DNA of 64,000 nucleotides, from assembly GCF_014653785.1 (NCBI RefSeq), contig NZ_BNAS01000004.1:317046-381045 (forward strand), written 5' to 3'. The notes under the pieces were generated by a model. The model saw nothing but the letters and a program-made list of their open reading frames with translations. It did not search any database and had not been told where the DNA came from. Numbering within the stretch: the stretch's first letter is position 1; each line of letters opens with the position of its first letter. The translations under genes and the position numbers were made by a program. Positions 8,799 to 17,920 of this stretch are shown here, piece by piece. Origin of the DNA: Promicromonospora soli. GTDB lineage: Bacteria > Actinomycetota > Actinomycetes > Actinomycetales > Cellulomonadaceae.

Positions 8799-10276
8799 CG
8801 GCGGCGTACCCGGCCACAGACATGAGGACGGACACCGAGGTGGACGTGGCGGTGGTCGGAGCAGGGCTCGCCGGGGTAGGGCTCGCCGCCCGCCTGCGGC
8901 GCGCCGGCCGCACCGGCTTCGCGATCCTGGAGCGGGCCGACGACGTCGGCGGCACCTGGCGCGACAACGTCTACCCGGGCGTCGCGTGCGACATCCCGAG
9001 CGCCCTGTACTCGTACTCGTTCCTGCCGCAGCCCTCCTGGTCGCGAGTGTTCGCCCCGGGCGCCGAGATCCATGAGTACGTACGGGACGTCGCACGCTCC
9101 GAGGGACTGGCCCCGCACCTGCGCCTCGGCACGGAGCTCAGCGGCGCCCGGTGGGACGAGGACGCCGCTACGTGGCACCTGACGACCTCGCGCGGACCGC
9201 TCACCTCGCGAGTGCTGGTCACGGCGGTCGGCCGGCTCAGCGATCCGCGCGTGCCCGAGATCCGGGGCCTCGGCACGTTCCCGGGTCGCGTGTTCCACTC
9301 CGCCCGGTGGGACCGGGAGCTGCCCGCCGGGCTTCGGGTCGGCGTCGTGGGGACAGGCGCGAGCGCGGTGCAGCTCGTGCCCGAGGTGGCCCGGCGGGCG
9401 GCGTCCGTCGTCGTGCTGCAGCGCACCCCGCCGTGGGTGCTGCCGCGCGGTGACCGGGCGTACGCACCCGGCGAGGCCCGGCCGGACCGTGCGTCGCTGG
9501 CGGAGGAGGCCGACCGGCTCTTCGAGGCGCGCATCGCCGGCACGACGGCGGAGGCCGCGCTGCGGGAGCGCGCGGAGGCGCACCTGCACGCCCAGGTGCC
9601 GGACCCGGCGCTGCGCGCGCTGCTCACCCCGGACTACGCGGTGGGCTGCAAGCGCGCGCTGTTCAGCGACGACTGGTACCCGGCCCTGCAGCAGCCGCAC
9701 GTCACGCTCGAGCCGAGCGCGCCCGTCGCGATCGAGGGGTCGACGCTGGTCGCGGCGTCGGGCGCCCGGTACGAGGTGGACGTGCTGGTGCTGGCCACAG
9801 GGTTCGAGACCACCCGCCCGCCGTTCGCGCACCTGGTGACGGGCCGCGGCGGGCAGACCCTCGCCGAGCACTGGGCGCAGGGCATGACCAGCCACGCCTC
9901 AACGGTGGTGCACGGCTTCCCGAACCTCTTCGTGCTGGACGGCCCCAATGCGGGGCTCGGCCATCATTCAGCCCTGGAGGTGATCGAGGCACAGGTCGGC
10001 TACGTGCTCGGGGCGCTCGACCACCTGGACGCGAGCGGCGGGCCGCTGGAGGTGTCCGCGGCGGCCGAGGCCGCGTACACGCGCGAGGTGGACCGGCGCG
10101 CAGCGGGGACGGTGTGGCTGCGCGGCGGGTGCCGGAGCTGGTACGTGGACGAGCGCTCGGGGCGGCTCACCCTCCTGTGGCCCGGCCGCGCGGCGGAGTA
10201 CCGCGAGCGGTTCGGCGTCTTCGACCCAGCCCCGTTCGTCACCGACGGCGTGCCCGCGGGCGCCCCTCCGCGCTAG
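8795..10276 (+). CDS. Baeyer-Villiger-type flavin monooxygenase
   Basis: A 493-residue flavoprotein. It has FAD site GAGLAG (residues 22-27), GGTWRDNVYPGVACD, the Baeyer-Villiger fingerprint FPGRVFHSARWD (FxGxxxHxxxW), and a second nucleotide site GTGASA for NADPH. Such enzymes insert oxygen next to a ketone carbonyl or oxidise sulfur and nitrogen. The GTG start at 8795 overlaps the fbiC stop (GTGA), with a purine-rich GAGCAGG upstream, pointing to translational coupling. An ATG at 8822 is possible but lacks a ribosome site. Coupling to fbiC is interesting because this enzyme class uses FAD/NADPH rather than F420. Confidence 0.85.
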   Translation: MTAAYPATDMRTDTEVDVAVVGAGLAGVGLAARLRRAGRTGFAILERADDVGGTWRDNVYPGVACDIPSALYSYSFLPQPSWSRVFAPGAEIHEYVRDVARSEGLAPHLRLGTELSGARWDEDAATWHLTTSRGPLTSRVLVTAVGRLSDPRVPEIRGLGTFPGRVFHSARWDRELPAGLRVGVVGTGASAVQLVPEVARRAASVVVLQRTPPWVLPRGDRAYAPGEARPDRASLAEEADRLFEARIAGTTAEAALRERAEAHLHAQVPDPALRALLTPDYAVGCKRALFSDDWYPALQQPHVTLEPSAPVAIEGSTLVAASGARYEVDVLVLATGFETTRPPFAHLVTGRGGQTLAEHWAQGMTSHASTVVHGFPNLFVLDGPNAGLGHHSALEVIEAQVGYVLGALDHLDASGGPLEVSAAAEAAYTREVDRRAAGTVWLRGGCRSWYVDERSGRLTLLWPGRAAEYRERFGVFDPAPFVTDGVPAGAPPR

Positions 10277-10588
10277 CCCCAGCCGGTCAGCGACGGCGGG
10301 CCGGGGCTGCGCGAAGCCACGGGTCGAAGCAGCCCGCAGCGAGAGGCGAGGTAGGTCCTGACGGTGGGTGCCAGGTGGGCTGAACTACGTTCGGCTGGGC
10401 GTTGGGTTTGCGGTCTGCGCTGAATAGTTCAGCACAGGCGAATTCAGCAAGGCAGATGTGAACGCATTTCAGCAGGCCCGGAAACCCGTCACCCGGGTCT
10501 ACCTTGCCGCCGTGCTTCGCGCCCCGCGCCTGCCGCACGCCGCACGCCATGCCCGCCGTACGCCTGGCCGGGGCCGTTGGCCTGACGA
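10277..10588. other. Intergenic region between convergent genes, carrying repeat copy B
   Basis: 312 bases separate the monooxygenase stop from the convergent response-regulator stop. Apart from the repeat at 10371-10488 I see no convincing reading frame, RNA or strong terminator hairpin. Confidence 0.5.
10371..10488. repeat. Dispersed intergenic repeat, copy B (about 118 bp)
   Basis: The best-preserved copy. The first ~23 bases and last ~22 bases match copy A (2463-2579); the inner 55 bases from GCTGAACTACGTTCG to TAGTTCAGC (10379-10433) match copy C (27487-27541) at roughly three of every four positions. The inner part begins with GCTGAA and ends with TTCAGC, so it is a terminal inverted repeat. 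Confidence 0.65.
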
Positions 10589-11239
10589 TCAGCGCTGGGC
10601 GAGGCCGTTCTGGTAGGCCCAGACCACCGTCTGCAGCCGGTCGCGCGTGCCGACCTTCGCCATCGCGCGGCCGAGGTGGGACTTCACGGTGCTGGTCTCC
10701 ACGACCAGCTCCTTCGCGATCTCCGCGTTCGACAGCCCGCGGGCGAGGTGCCGCACGATCTCCGCCTCGCGGGCCGTGAGCCGCCCCCCGGCGTCCGACG
10801 CCGGTGCGGGCGGGGCTTTGCGGCGCGCGAACTCCGTGATCACCCGGTGGGTCACCGCCTGGTCGATGAGGCCGTGCCCGTCGGCGAGACGGCGGACGGC
10901 GTCGATCAGCTCCTCCGGCTCGCAGTCCTTGAGGATGAACCCGGACGCGCCCGCTTCCAGGGCGCCGAACACGTACTCGTCGAGGTCGAAGGTGGTCACG
11001 ACCAGCACCGCCGGCGCCGCCTCGCCGGCCACGATCTCGCGCGTCGCGGCAAGGCCGTCACCGCCCGGCATCCGCACGTCCATGCAGACGACGTCGGGGC
11101 GGTGCCGGCGGGCGAGCTCGACCGCCGTCGGACCGTTTGCGGCCTCGGCGACCACCTCGATGTCGTCGGCCTGCTCCAGCAGGAAGCGGAACCCCGCCCG
11201 GACCACCGCCTGGTCGTCGACGAGCATGACCCTGATCAT
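10589..11239 (-). CDS. NarL/LuxR-type response regulator
   Basis: A 216-residue response regulator. The receiver domain has acidic pair D8-D9, phospho-acceptor Asp54 in VCMDVRMP, a conserved Thr (VLVVTTFD) and Lys in GFILKD. The C-terminal GerE/LuxR helix-turn-helix starts at LTAREAEIVRHLARG, with SNAEIAKELVVETSTVKSHL as the recognition part. Its ATG overlaps the kinase stop codon (ATGA), so it is the cognate partner of the kinase at 11236-12600. It probably controls its own operon, whose first gene is a secreted serine hydrolase. Confidence 0.92.
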   Translation of the reverse strand: MIRVMLVDDQAVVRAGFRFLLEQADDIEVVAEAANGPTAVELARRHRPDVVCMDVRMPGGDGLAATREIVAGEAAPAVLVVTTFDLDEYVFGALEAGASGFILKDCEPEELIDAVRRLADGHGLIDQAVTHRVITEFARRKAPPAPASDAGGRLTAREAEIVRHLARGLSNAEIAKELVVETSTVKSHLGRAMAKVGTRDRLQTVVWAYQNGLAQR

Positions 11240-12600
11240 TCCTGTCCCCCTTCGAGGAGCGCCGCGGGAGCCGCGGATGTCTCGGCGTCCGAAACGGTAC
11301 GCGCCGGCTCGTGGTGCAGCGGGAGCGTCAGGCGGACCCGCCATCCGCCGGACGGCGTCGCACCGGTCGTGAGCGTCGCCCCCACCAGGTGCGCCCGCTC
11401 CCCCATCCCGATCAGGCCCATGCCCTGCCGGGCCGAGTCCGCCGTGGCGGCCCCCGCGGACGGCTCGTTGACCACCTCGAGCGAGACCTCCCGCTCCCCG
11501 AACCGCACGGTCGTGCGCACCGGCGCACCGGGGGCGTGCTGGCGGGCGTTCGACAGCGACTCCTGCGCCACGCGGTAGAACGCCGCGTCCGCGATGGGGG
11601 CCAGCGCGCGCGGCGGACCCTCGCGGACCAGGTCCACGGCGTCCCCCAGGGTGCGCGCCGTCCGCACGAGCCCGTCGAGCGCGCCGAGCCCAGGGGGCGG
11701 GGCGTCGTGCGCGTCGGCGCCGGCTCCGTCGGCACCAGGGCGTTCCCGGAGCACCCCGACGATGAGACGGAGGCTGTCGAGCGTCTCCTTGCCCTGCCCG
11801 CGGATACATCTGGTCCCGGCCTTCGCGGCCTCCGGGTCGCTGTCGATCTGCCGTTCGACGGCGGCCGCCTGCACGACGAGGCCGGACAGGTGGTGCGCGG
11901 CGACGTCGTGCAGCTCGCGGGCCATACGCGACCGCTCGGCGAAGATCGCCGCCTGGGTGGTGGCGCGCTGGGTGCGGAGCAGCTCGGCCGCCCGGAGGCG
12001 GAGCAGCACGACGTACCGGCGGCGGGTCGCCACCGCCCCGCCGACCAGGGCACTGACCATATAGGTGGCGATCCCCGCCAGGACATGGTTTGCGACAGGC
12101 AGCAGCAGGCCGTTGCCCGATACGAGGGCGGTCACCGCCGCCGTCAAGGCCCCGACCGGCACGGCTGCGCCCGTGACCGCCAGGGCTCTGCGGGCGGGCA
12201 GCAGCGTGCCGATCGTGTATCCGGCGATGACCTGCGGTATGCCACCGACCGACAGGTCCGGCGGCGAGACCGCGACGACAACCACTTGGCAGGCCGCCAC
12301 GAGCCCCAGGCAGAGGATCGGGCGGGTCCGGCGCAGCACCAGCGGCACCGCCTGGGCGCACGTGGCGGCCGCGAGCACCGCGCTCTGCACCGGACCGACG
12401 GTCAGGTCCTCCGCCTCCAGCACGTACTCGAAGAGCAGCACCAGCATGCCCGCCGTCAGCAGCGTGACGAAGGCGGCCAGCAGGCCGTCCCGCGCCGGCG
12501 CACCGGTCACGCCGAGGCGGGTGAGGAGCGCGTCCAGCCGGCTGGCGCGCGCCGGGACCGCGGCGTCGTCGAGCACCGTGGTGCCATCGGTCGTAGGCAT
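11236..12600 (-). CDS. Membrane sensor histidine kinase (HisKA_3 type)
   Basis: A 454-residue kinase of the NarX/DesK-like family. About six hydrophobic segments occupy residues ~35-190, with no large extracellular domain, so it probably senses membrane or envelope state. The phospho-acceptor box is SRMARELHDVAAHHLSGL, with the His of RELHD as acceptor. The HATPase_c domain at the end has N-box-like SLSNARQHAPG and GMGLIGM glycine-rich box. The start ATG lies two bases after the stop of the serine hydrolase gene and the stop overlaps the regulator start, giving a three-gene operon. Confidence 0.9.
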   Translation of the reverse strand: MPTTDGTTVLDDAAVPARASRLDALLTRLGVTGAPARDGLLAAFVTLLTAGMLVLLFEYVLEAEDLTVGPVQSAVLAAATCAQAVPLVLRRTRPILCLGLVAACQVVVVAVSPPDLSVGGIPQVIAGYTIGTLLPARRALAVTGAAVPVGALTAAVTALVSGNGLLLPVANHVLAGIATYMVSALVGGAVATRRRYVVLLRLRAAELLRTQRATTQAAIFAERSRMARELHDVAAHHLSGLVVQAAAVERQIDSDPEAAKAGTRCIRGQGKETLDSLRLIVGVLRERPGADGAGADAHDAPPPGLGALDGLVRTARTLGDAVDLVREGPPRALAPIADAAFYRVAQESLSNARQHAPGAPVRTTVRFGEREVSLEVVNEPSAGAATADSARQGMGLIGMGERAHLVGATLTTGATPSGGWRVRLTLPLHHEPARTVSDAETSAAPAALLEGGQE

Positions 12601-12602
12601 CG

Positions 12603-14741
12603 TCAGTACGATACCGACGGCGCGAGCAGGCGGAACTCGATCGCGAACCAGGCGGCGCCGGCCAGCGCGAGCACCACCAGCACGGCGCCCACGATCCGGG
12701 CCGAGCTGCGCCGGTGCCGGACTTCGTCGACGACCTGCAGCACAGCCGGGACCAGCCCGAGTACGCCGAGCCCCTGCAGCACCTGGAGCTGCCGCAGCGA
12801 GGCGACCGGGACGTCCTGGAGACTCATGACGGTCAGGACGGTGATGGTCCAGCCCGCGAGGGCGAGCGTGACGCAGACCGCCGCGATCTTCGTGAGGATA
12901 CGCACCGCGCCCCCAGAGCCCTCCGGGCGCAGACGCCCGTTGCCCGCCGGGCGCTGCCGCCCGGCGGCCGCTGGCAGGGAACGCTTGCGGATCCGGCGCC
13001 GGATCGCGCCGACCGGCCACGCGACGGCGGTCACCAGCAGTATCAGGGCGGATCCCGCGAGCACCGGGATCGCGACGGCCCGGGTCCGCTCCGGCTGGGC
13101 CGGCAGGAGGGCAAACGCGCCTTCGTACCCGATGGCCTGGACCTTGTTGTCGACCGCGCGCATGCCGAGCGTGCGCTGCCCGCCGACCTCTCGCCAGACC
13201 CAGGGCGCGACCTCCTCGTACAGGGCCGGCGAGTCGGTGCCCGGACCAGGGGTGATGAGCAGCCGGCCGTCCGCACGCGCGGTGACCTGGGTGCTGCTGA
13301 AGACGTCGAGCGCCGCCAGGAACGTGCTCTGCATACCGCGCGAGGCCACGTAGCTGCCCTCGGCGATCGCCGCGTGCTCCTTGGCCGTCGCCTCGGTGGC
13401 GCCGGACTCCACGCTCGTGCCGGACGCCGCGGCGTCGGGCGCTGTGCTCGCGGGGAAGTACCGGTTGCTGAAGCCGTGCAGCACGGACTCGCGCAGCGCC
13501 AGGCTGGCGTAGGCGCTGTTGCCCGTGCTGTTCAGGGAGACGAAGATGCCCGTGCGCTCCTGAGGGTAGATCTGCAGGTGGGAGTGGAAGTACTGGGTAT
13601 CGCCGCCGTGGCCCACGATCCGGTGGCCGTTGCGGCTCTCGTCGAAGAACCCGAGCGTCATCCGCGGCCCCGCCGCCAGGTTGCCCAGCGTGCTCTCGTC
13701 GAGGGCGGGGGCGTGCATCAGGTCGAGCGTCTCGGGTTCGAGCAGCTCGCCCGCGCCGGGTTCGCCGAGCTGGGCCAGCATGAACCGCGCCATGTCGGGC
13801 GCCGTCGAGGTGAGCGAGCCGGCCGGCGGCGTACCGACGATCTCGAACGGGCCGGGGGCCGCGGACGACGTGGCGTAGCCGTTCGACATCCGGTCGCCCA
13901 GGCCGGTGGGCAGTGGCTGCTCGAAGGTCGACGACGTCATGCCGGCCGGCGTCAGGACGTTGCGCTGGACGTACTCCTCGAACGGCATGCCGCTGACCCG
14001 TTCGACCACGTAGCCGGCGAGCGCGTTGCCGTAGTTCGAGTAGGCCGGGACGGTGCCCGGCTCGTAGATCTGCTCCGGGGGCTCGGTGGCGAGGGCCTCG
14101 CGCAGGTTCACCGCCGTGTCGCCGGCGCCGATCAGGCCGCCGATCCGCTCCTCGAACCCGGCGGTGTGAGTGAGCAGGGAGCGCAGCGTCATGGGCTCGT
14201 CGAACGACCGCGGGACGTCGAAGTCGAGGTACTCCGCGACGTCGGTGTCCAGGTCGAGGTCGCCGCTCTCCACGAGCTGCATGACGGCGGTGGCGGTGAA
14301 CAGCTTGGACACGGAGCCGGGGCGGAACAGCGTGTTCTCGGCGTCGACCGGCACCGCCTCGCCGCCCGTCGAACCCGTGTCGGAGTAGCCGTAGCCGCGG
14401 GTTGTGAGGATCTCGCCGTCGTGCACCACCGAGACGACGCCGCCGGCGATGCCGGCGCTCTCCAGCGCGGCCGGGAGCAGGCCGTCCAGCCACGCGTCGA
14501 CGTCGGACCGCACGAGCGGGCGCTCGCCGGCCGGTGCCGAGATCGGCGGGGGCGGCGTCGGCTCGACGGCGGTCGTGGCAGTTGCCGCGGAGGCCGGGGC
14601 ACCGGCGGCCAGACTGACGGCCAGGATGCCCAAGGCGGTGAGTGCGGCGGCACGGCGGGCGGGCGGGCGGATGCCGCCAGGCCTGCCCGACAGGGCGCGG
14701 TCCGGCCGCTCGACGGGTGTGTGGTCGTGGGACGAGAGCAT
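12603..14741 (-). CDS. Secreted/membrane serine hydrolase of the class C beta-lactamase/PBP fold
   Basis: 712 residues. An N-terminal signal or anchor (ALTALGILAVSLAAGAPASA) leads into a beta-lactamase-fold domain with catalytic SVSK (Ser143-Lys146), YSNYGN as the Tyr-x-Asn element, and GHGG as the third (KTG-like) element. C-terminal to it is a sugar/lipocalin-like segment and four hydrophobic helices, so the enzyme faces outside. Family members act as peptidases, esterases or resistance factors; which one applies here is unclear. I chose the ATG at 14741 because AGGAG lies seven bases upstream; a GTG at 14831 would lengthen the leader without a ribosome site. It heads an operon with the two-component system, suggesting an envelope-stress response that includes a cell-wall-active hydrolase. 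Confidence 0.85.
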   Translation of the reverse strand: MLSSHDHTPVERPDRALSGRPGGIRPPARRAAALTALGILAVSLAAGAPASAATATTAVEPTPPPPISAPAGERPLVRSDVDAWLDGLLPAALESAGIAGGVVSVVHDGEILTTRGYGYSDTGSTGGEAVPVDAENTLFRPGSVSKLFTATAVMQLVESGDLDLDTDVAEYLDFDVPRSFDEPMTLRSLLTHTAGFEERIGGLIGAGDTAVNLREALATEPPEQIYEPGTVPAYSNYGNALAGYVVERVSGMPFEEYVQRNVLTPAGMTSSTFEQPLPTGLGDRMSNGYATSSAAPGPFEIVGTPPAGSLTSTAPDMARFMLAQLGEPGAGELLEPETLDLMHAPALDESTLGNLAAGPRMTLGFFDESRNGHRIVGHGGDTQYFHSHLQIYPQERTGIFVSLNSTGNSAYASLALRESVLHGFSNRYFPASTAPDAAASGTSVESGATEATAKEHAAIAEGSYVASRGMQSTFLAALDVFSSTQVTARADGRLLITPGPGTDSPALYEEVAPWVWREVGGQRTLGMRAVDNKVQAIGYEGAFALLPAQPERTRAVAIPVLAGSALILLVTAVAWPVGAIRRRIRKRSLPAAAGRQRPAGNGRLRPEGSGGAVRILTKIAAVCVTLALAGWTITVLTVMSLQDVPVASLRQLQVLQGLGVLGLVPAVLQVVDEVRHRRSSARIVGAVLVVLALAGAAWFAIEFRLLAPSVSY

Positions 14742-14920
14742 CGTCGCGCTCCTTGCGCTGGCAGGTGTTCGGGCTGGTCCGGGGGCTTTCTTCCGGACGA
14801 CCCAAGCCTGTCGGGACGGTCGCCAGACCACATCGCCCGCGAGCAGGCACTTGCCTTACGACCTTTGGTGGAGGCGGCGGTGGTGGCCTGCGACCCGCAC
14901 GCATCTATAGGCTCCTGCGC

Positions 14921-15415
14921 GTGACGACCTCGGAGATCGTGTCGATCGTGTCGGTTGCTCTACCAACCATGGGTGCCGTCCTGTCGGCCATCGCCTCGTT
15001 CGTCGGCGTGCTGCCGGGTACCGAGCGCCGGCTGCACAGGCTGGTCAGCATCCACAACGACATGCCGGCGGGAGAAGGCAAGTCCGCATTGGAGGAGGCG
15101 GTGAATCACCTGGCCGTACGGACCGCGCGCCGGGTGGTCTCGACACGCGTCGAGCGGCAGCAGCAGCGCCGAAAGGTGGACGCGGGCAAGCTGATCGGGA
15201 TCATCATCGTCATCCTTGTGGGTGGCGGGCTGGCGTGGGGCTTCTGGCTCCTCGGGACGTTGGCGCCCTGGCCCTTCCTGCAGTGGACGCTGTGGGTCAT
15301 CGGCATTCTCGTCACGCTCTTCACGACGCTGGTCGTGACCGGGATGAGCGTGTTCAAGGACGAGGACGAACCGGCGCGGGCCATGGATGACGCCCGGCCA
15401 GAAGCCGCGGGCTGA
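14921..15415 (+). CDS. Small integral membrane protein, unknown function
   Basis: A 164-residue protein with a hydrophobic N-terminal segment (residues ~7-30), a charged, Arg-rich middle (RVERQQQRRKVDAGK), and two further hydrophobic helices (GIIIVILVGGGLAWGFWLL and LWVIGILVTLFTTLVVTGM), ending in an acidic tail. I recognise no family. The GTG has no ribosome site but a TATAG-like box lies about 15 bases upstream, so a leaderless transcript is possible. It precedes the proline-racemase gene by a four-base gap. Confidence 0.6.
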   Translation: MTTSEIVSIVSVALPTMGAVLSAIASFVGVLPGTERRLHRLVSIHNDMPAGEGKSALEEAVNHLAVRTARRVVSTRVERQQQRRKVDAGKLIGIIIVILVGGGLAWGFWLLGTLAPWPFLQWTLWVIGILVTLFTTLVVTGMSVFKDEDEPARAMDDARPEAAG

Positions 15416-15419
15416 CGGC

Positions 15420-16460
15420 GTGATCACGCAGACCGTCGCCGCCACCGACTACCACACCGCCGGCGAACCCTTCCGGATCGTGGCGGACGTGCCCGTGCCG
15501 CTGCCGGGCGACTCGGTGGCCGATCGCCGGGCCCGCGCGCTGACGAGCACGGACGCCCAGGAGCTGCGGCGCACGCTGTGCTCCGAGCCGCGCGGTCACG
15601 CGGACATGTACGGCGGATTCATCGTTCCGCCCGACGACGACGGCGCCCACCTCGGCGTCCTCTTCTGGCACAAGGACGGGTTCTCGACGGCCTGCGGGCA
15701 CGGCACGATCGCCCTGGGCGCCTGGGCGGTGGACACCGGCCTGGTCCCGGCACCCGTCGACGGCGTCGTCGAAGTGGTCGTGGACGTGCCCTCGGGCCGG
15801 GTCACCGCGCGGGTGCACCGGGAAGGCGGGCGCACGGTCGCCGTCGACTTCGTCAACGTCCCCAGCTACGTGGTGGCCCGCGACCTGCCGGTACGCACCT
15901 CACGGGGCATCACGGCGGTGACCCTGGTCTACGGCGGCGCGTTCTACGCGAGCGTGGACGCGACGAGCCTCGGCCTGCCGGTGGACCCGGCGAGCTACCG
16001 GGACCTCATCGCGGTGGGCCGCGAGGTCAAGCGCGCGCTGGACGCGGACGGGCTGGCCGTCCATCCCACCGACCCGCGCCTCAGCGGCGTGTACGGGACG
16101 ATCCTGCACGAGGAGCTCGGCGACGCGAGCGACCCCAGCGACGACCACCGCGGCACCGTCCGCCAGCGCAACGTCACCGTGTTCGCCGACGGCCAGGTCG
16201 ACCGCTCGCCCTGCGGCTCGGGCACGGCCGCGCGGCTGGCCGTCCTGGCCGACGACGGCCGGGTCGGCGTCGGCGGCGCGACGCTGCTGCACGAGTCGAT
16301 AGTGGGGTCGACGTTCACGGGCACCGTCGTCGGCACGACCCGGGTCGGCGACTCCCTCGCAGTGATTTCGCAGGTCACCGGCATGGCCTACCGCACGGGC
16401 GAGCACCTCTTCGTGGTCGACCCCGCCGACCCGCTCGTGCCCGGGTTCGTGCTCCGATGA
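15420..16460 (+). CDS. Proline racemase / hydroxyproline epimerase family enzyme
   Basis: A 346-residue member of the PrdF/4-hydroxyproline 2-epimerase/T3Hyp dehydratase superfamily. Both catalytic cysteines are present: Cys92 in STACGHGTI and Cys265 in SPCGSGTAA. Known family rules assign Cys/Cys pairs to racemases or epimerases and Ser or Thr in the first position to dehydratases, so racemase/epimerase activity on a proline-like amino acid is favoured. An ATG at 15387 lies inside the upstream gene; the GTG at 15420 fits the family N-terminus (AATDYHTAGEP) better. It precedes the urea transporter operon by 154 bases, and a link to amino-acid nitrogen recycling is only an inference. Confidence 0.8.
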   Translation: MITQTVAATDYHTAGEPFRIVADVPVPLPGDSVADRRARALTSTDAQELRRTLCSEPRGHADMYGGFIVPPDDDGAHLGVLFWHKDGFSTACGHGTIALGAWAVDTGLVPAPVDGVVEVVVDVPSGRVTARVHREGGRTVAVDFVNVPSYVVARDLPVRTSRGITAVTLVYGGAFYASVDATSLGLPVDPASYRDLIAVGREVKRALDADGLAVHPTDPRLSGVYGTILHEELGDASDPSDDHRGTVRQRNVTVFADGQVDRSPCGSGTAARLAVLADDGRVGVGGATLLHESIVGSTFTGTVVGTTRVGDSLAVISQVTGMAYRTGEHLFVVDPADPLVPGFVLR

Positions 16461-16499
16461 GACCCACGGCACCACCGAGGAAACACGACGGGCCGCAGG

Positions 16500-16526
16500 G
16501 AAACACGAAAGTTACAGCGGAAGAAC
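16500..16526 (+). promoter_or_regulatory. GlnR-like nitrogen-control box upstream of urtA
   Basis: GAAAC (16500-16504), six bases, GTTAC (16511-16515), six bases, AGAAC (16522-16526). This alternating GAAAC/GTnAC spacing with N6 linkers is the arrangement described for actinobacterial GlnR boxes. It sits 88 bases before the urtA start, where a nitrogen-scarcity activator of urea uptake would be expected. Confidence 0.5.
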
Positions 16527-16547
16527 GGGAGCGACATCTCCGTCCAC

Positions 16548-16567
16548 TTAGGTTCATTTGAACCTAA
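16548..16567. promoter_or_regulatory. Perfect palindromic operator candidate before urtA
   Basis: TTAGGTTCATTTGAACCTAA is a perfect inverted repeat (nine-base arms, two-base spacer) centred 58 bases before the urtA start. It is AT-rich compared with its surroundings and looks like a dimeric-regulator site; the regulator is not identified. Confidence 0.6.
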
Positions 16568-16614
16568 CCGGTCGGCCCACACCGGGCCGACGGCCACGAA
16601 ACGGAGCATCCCCC

Positions 16615-17883
16615 ATGCGTCTTCGGTCCACGTCACGCTACGGCGCGACGCGTCTGAGCACCGTCTCACTCGCTGCCCTCTGTGTTGTCGCCCTGAGCGC
16701 CTGCGGGGCGCGCGTCGACGCCGGGAGCGACACGTCAGCCTCGGCCGAGAGCTGCGTCGACACGTCAGGTGACACCGTCAAGATCGGCTTCCTCAACTCG
16801 CTGTCCGGCACGATGGCCATCTCGGAGCAGACGGTCCACGACTCCCTCGAGCTCGCCGCCCAGGAGATCAACGCCGACGGCGGAGTGCTCGGCAAGGAGC
16901 TCGAGATCGTCTCGGAGGACGGCCAGTCCGAGCCCACCGTCTTCGCCGAGAAGGCCGGCAAGCTCATCACCAGCGACTGCGTCGCCGCCGTGTTCGGCGG
17001 CTGGACGTCGGCCTCGCGCAAGGCGATGCTGCCGGTCTTCGAGGCGCAGGACTCCCTGCTGTTCTACCCGGTGCAGTACGAGGGCCTGGAGTCCTCGCCG
17101 AACATCTTCTACACCGGCGCCACGACCAACCAGCAGATCGTGCCCGCCCTGGACTACCTCGTGGAGCAGGGCACCAAGTCGCTGTTCCTGGTCGGCTCGG
17201 ACTACGTCTTCCCGCGCACGGCGAACAAGATCATCAACGCCTACGCCGAGGCCCACGACATCGAGATCGTCGGCGAGGAGTACGCACCGCTCGGCCACAC
17301 CGACTTCTCCACGATCGTCAACAAGGTGAAGTCCGCCGACGCCGACGCCGTGTTCAACACGCTCAACGGCGACTCCAACGTCGCGTTCTTCAAGGAGTAC
17401 AAGAACGTCGGGATGTCCGCCGACGACATGCCGGTCGTCTCGGTGTCCATCGCGGAGGAAGAGGTCGGCGGCATCGGCATCGAGAACGTCGAGGGCCAGC
17501 TCACCGCGTGGAACTACTACCAGACCGTGGACAGCCCCGCGAACACCGCGTTCGTCGAGGCCTTCAAGGCGGAGTACGGCGAGGACCGGCCCACGTCCGA
17601 CCCGATGGAGGCCGCCTACACCTCGCTCTACCTCTGGAAGGCGATGGTCGAGAAGGCGGAGTCGTTCGCCGTCGAGGACGTGACCGCCGCGGCGGACGGC
17701 GTCACCTTCGACGCTCCGGAGGGCGAGGTAGTGGTGAACGGCGACAACCACCACATCGCCAAGACCGCCCTCATCGGCAAGATCGGCGCGGACGGCCTGA
17801 TCCACACCGAGTGGAGCTCCGAGGAGCCCATCGAGCCGGACCCGTACCTCGAGGGCTACGACTGGGCAGACGGCCTGTCCTGA
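16615..17883 (+). CDS. urtA: Urea ABC transporter, substrate-binding lipoprotein
   Basis: A 422-residue type I periplasmic-binding-fold protein that captures urea (or short amides) outside the membrane. The signal peptide ends in lipobox LSAC (Cys30), so it is a lipoprotein. Conserved UrtA stretches include [43 protein letters not shown] and [13 protein letters not shown]. The ATG at 16615 with GGAG upstream gives a normal signal peptide; an upstream ATG at 16558 falls within the palindromic operator region and is unlikely. It is the first gene of urtABCDE. Confidence 0.95.
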   Translation: MRLRSTSRYGATRLSTVSLAALCVVALSACGARVDAGSDTSASAESCVDTSGDTVKIGFLNSLSGTMAISEQTVHDSLELAAQEINADGGVLGKELEIVSEDGQSEPTVFAEKAGKLITSDCVAAVFGGWTSASRKAMLPVFEAQDSLLFYPVQYEGLESSPNIFYTGATTNQQIVPALDYLVEQGTKSLFLVGSDYVFPRTANKIINAYAEAHDIEIVGEEYAPLGHTDFSTIVNKVKSADADAVFNTLNGDSNVAFFKEYKNVGMSADDMPVVSVSIAEEEVGGIGIENVEGQLTAWNYYQTVDSPANTAFVEAFKAEYGEDRPTSDPMEAAYTSLYLWKAMVEKAESFAVEDVTAAADGVTFDAPEGEVVVNGDNHHIAKTALIGKIGADGLIHTEWSSEEPIEPDPYLEGYDWADGLS

Positions 17884-17920
17884 CCCCGGGCCGACACGAG
17901 ACAGACCGAAACGGACCTCG

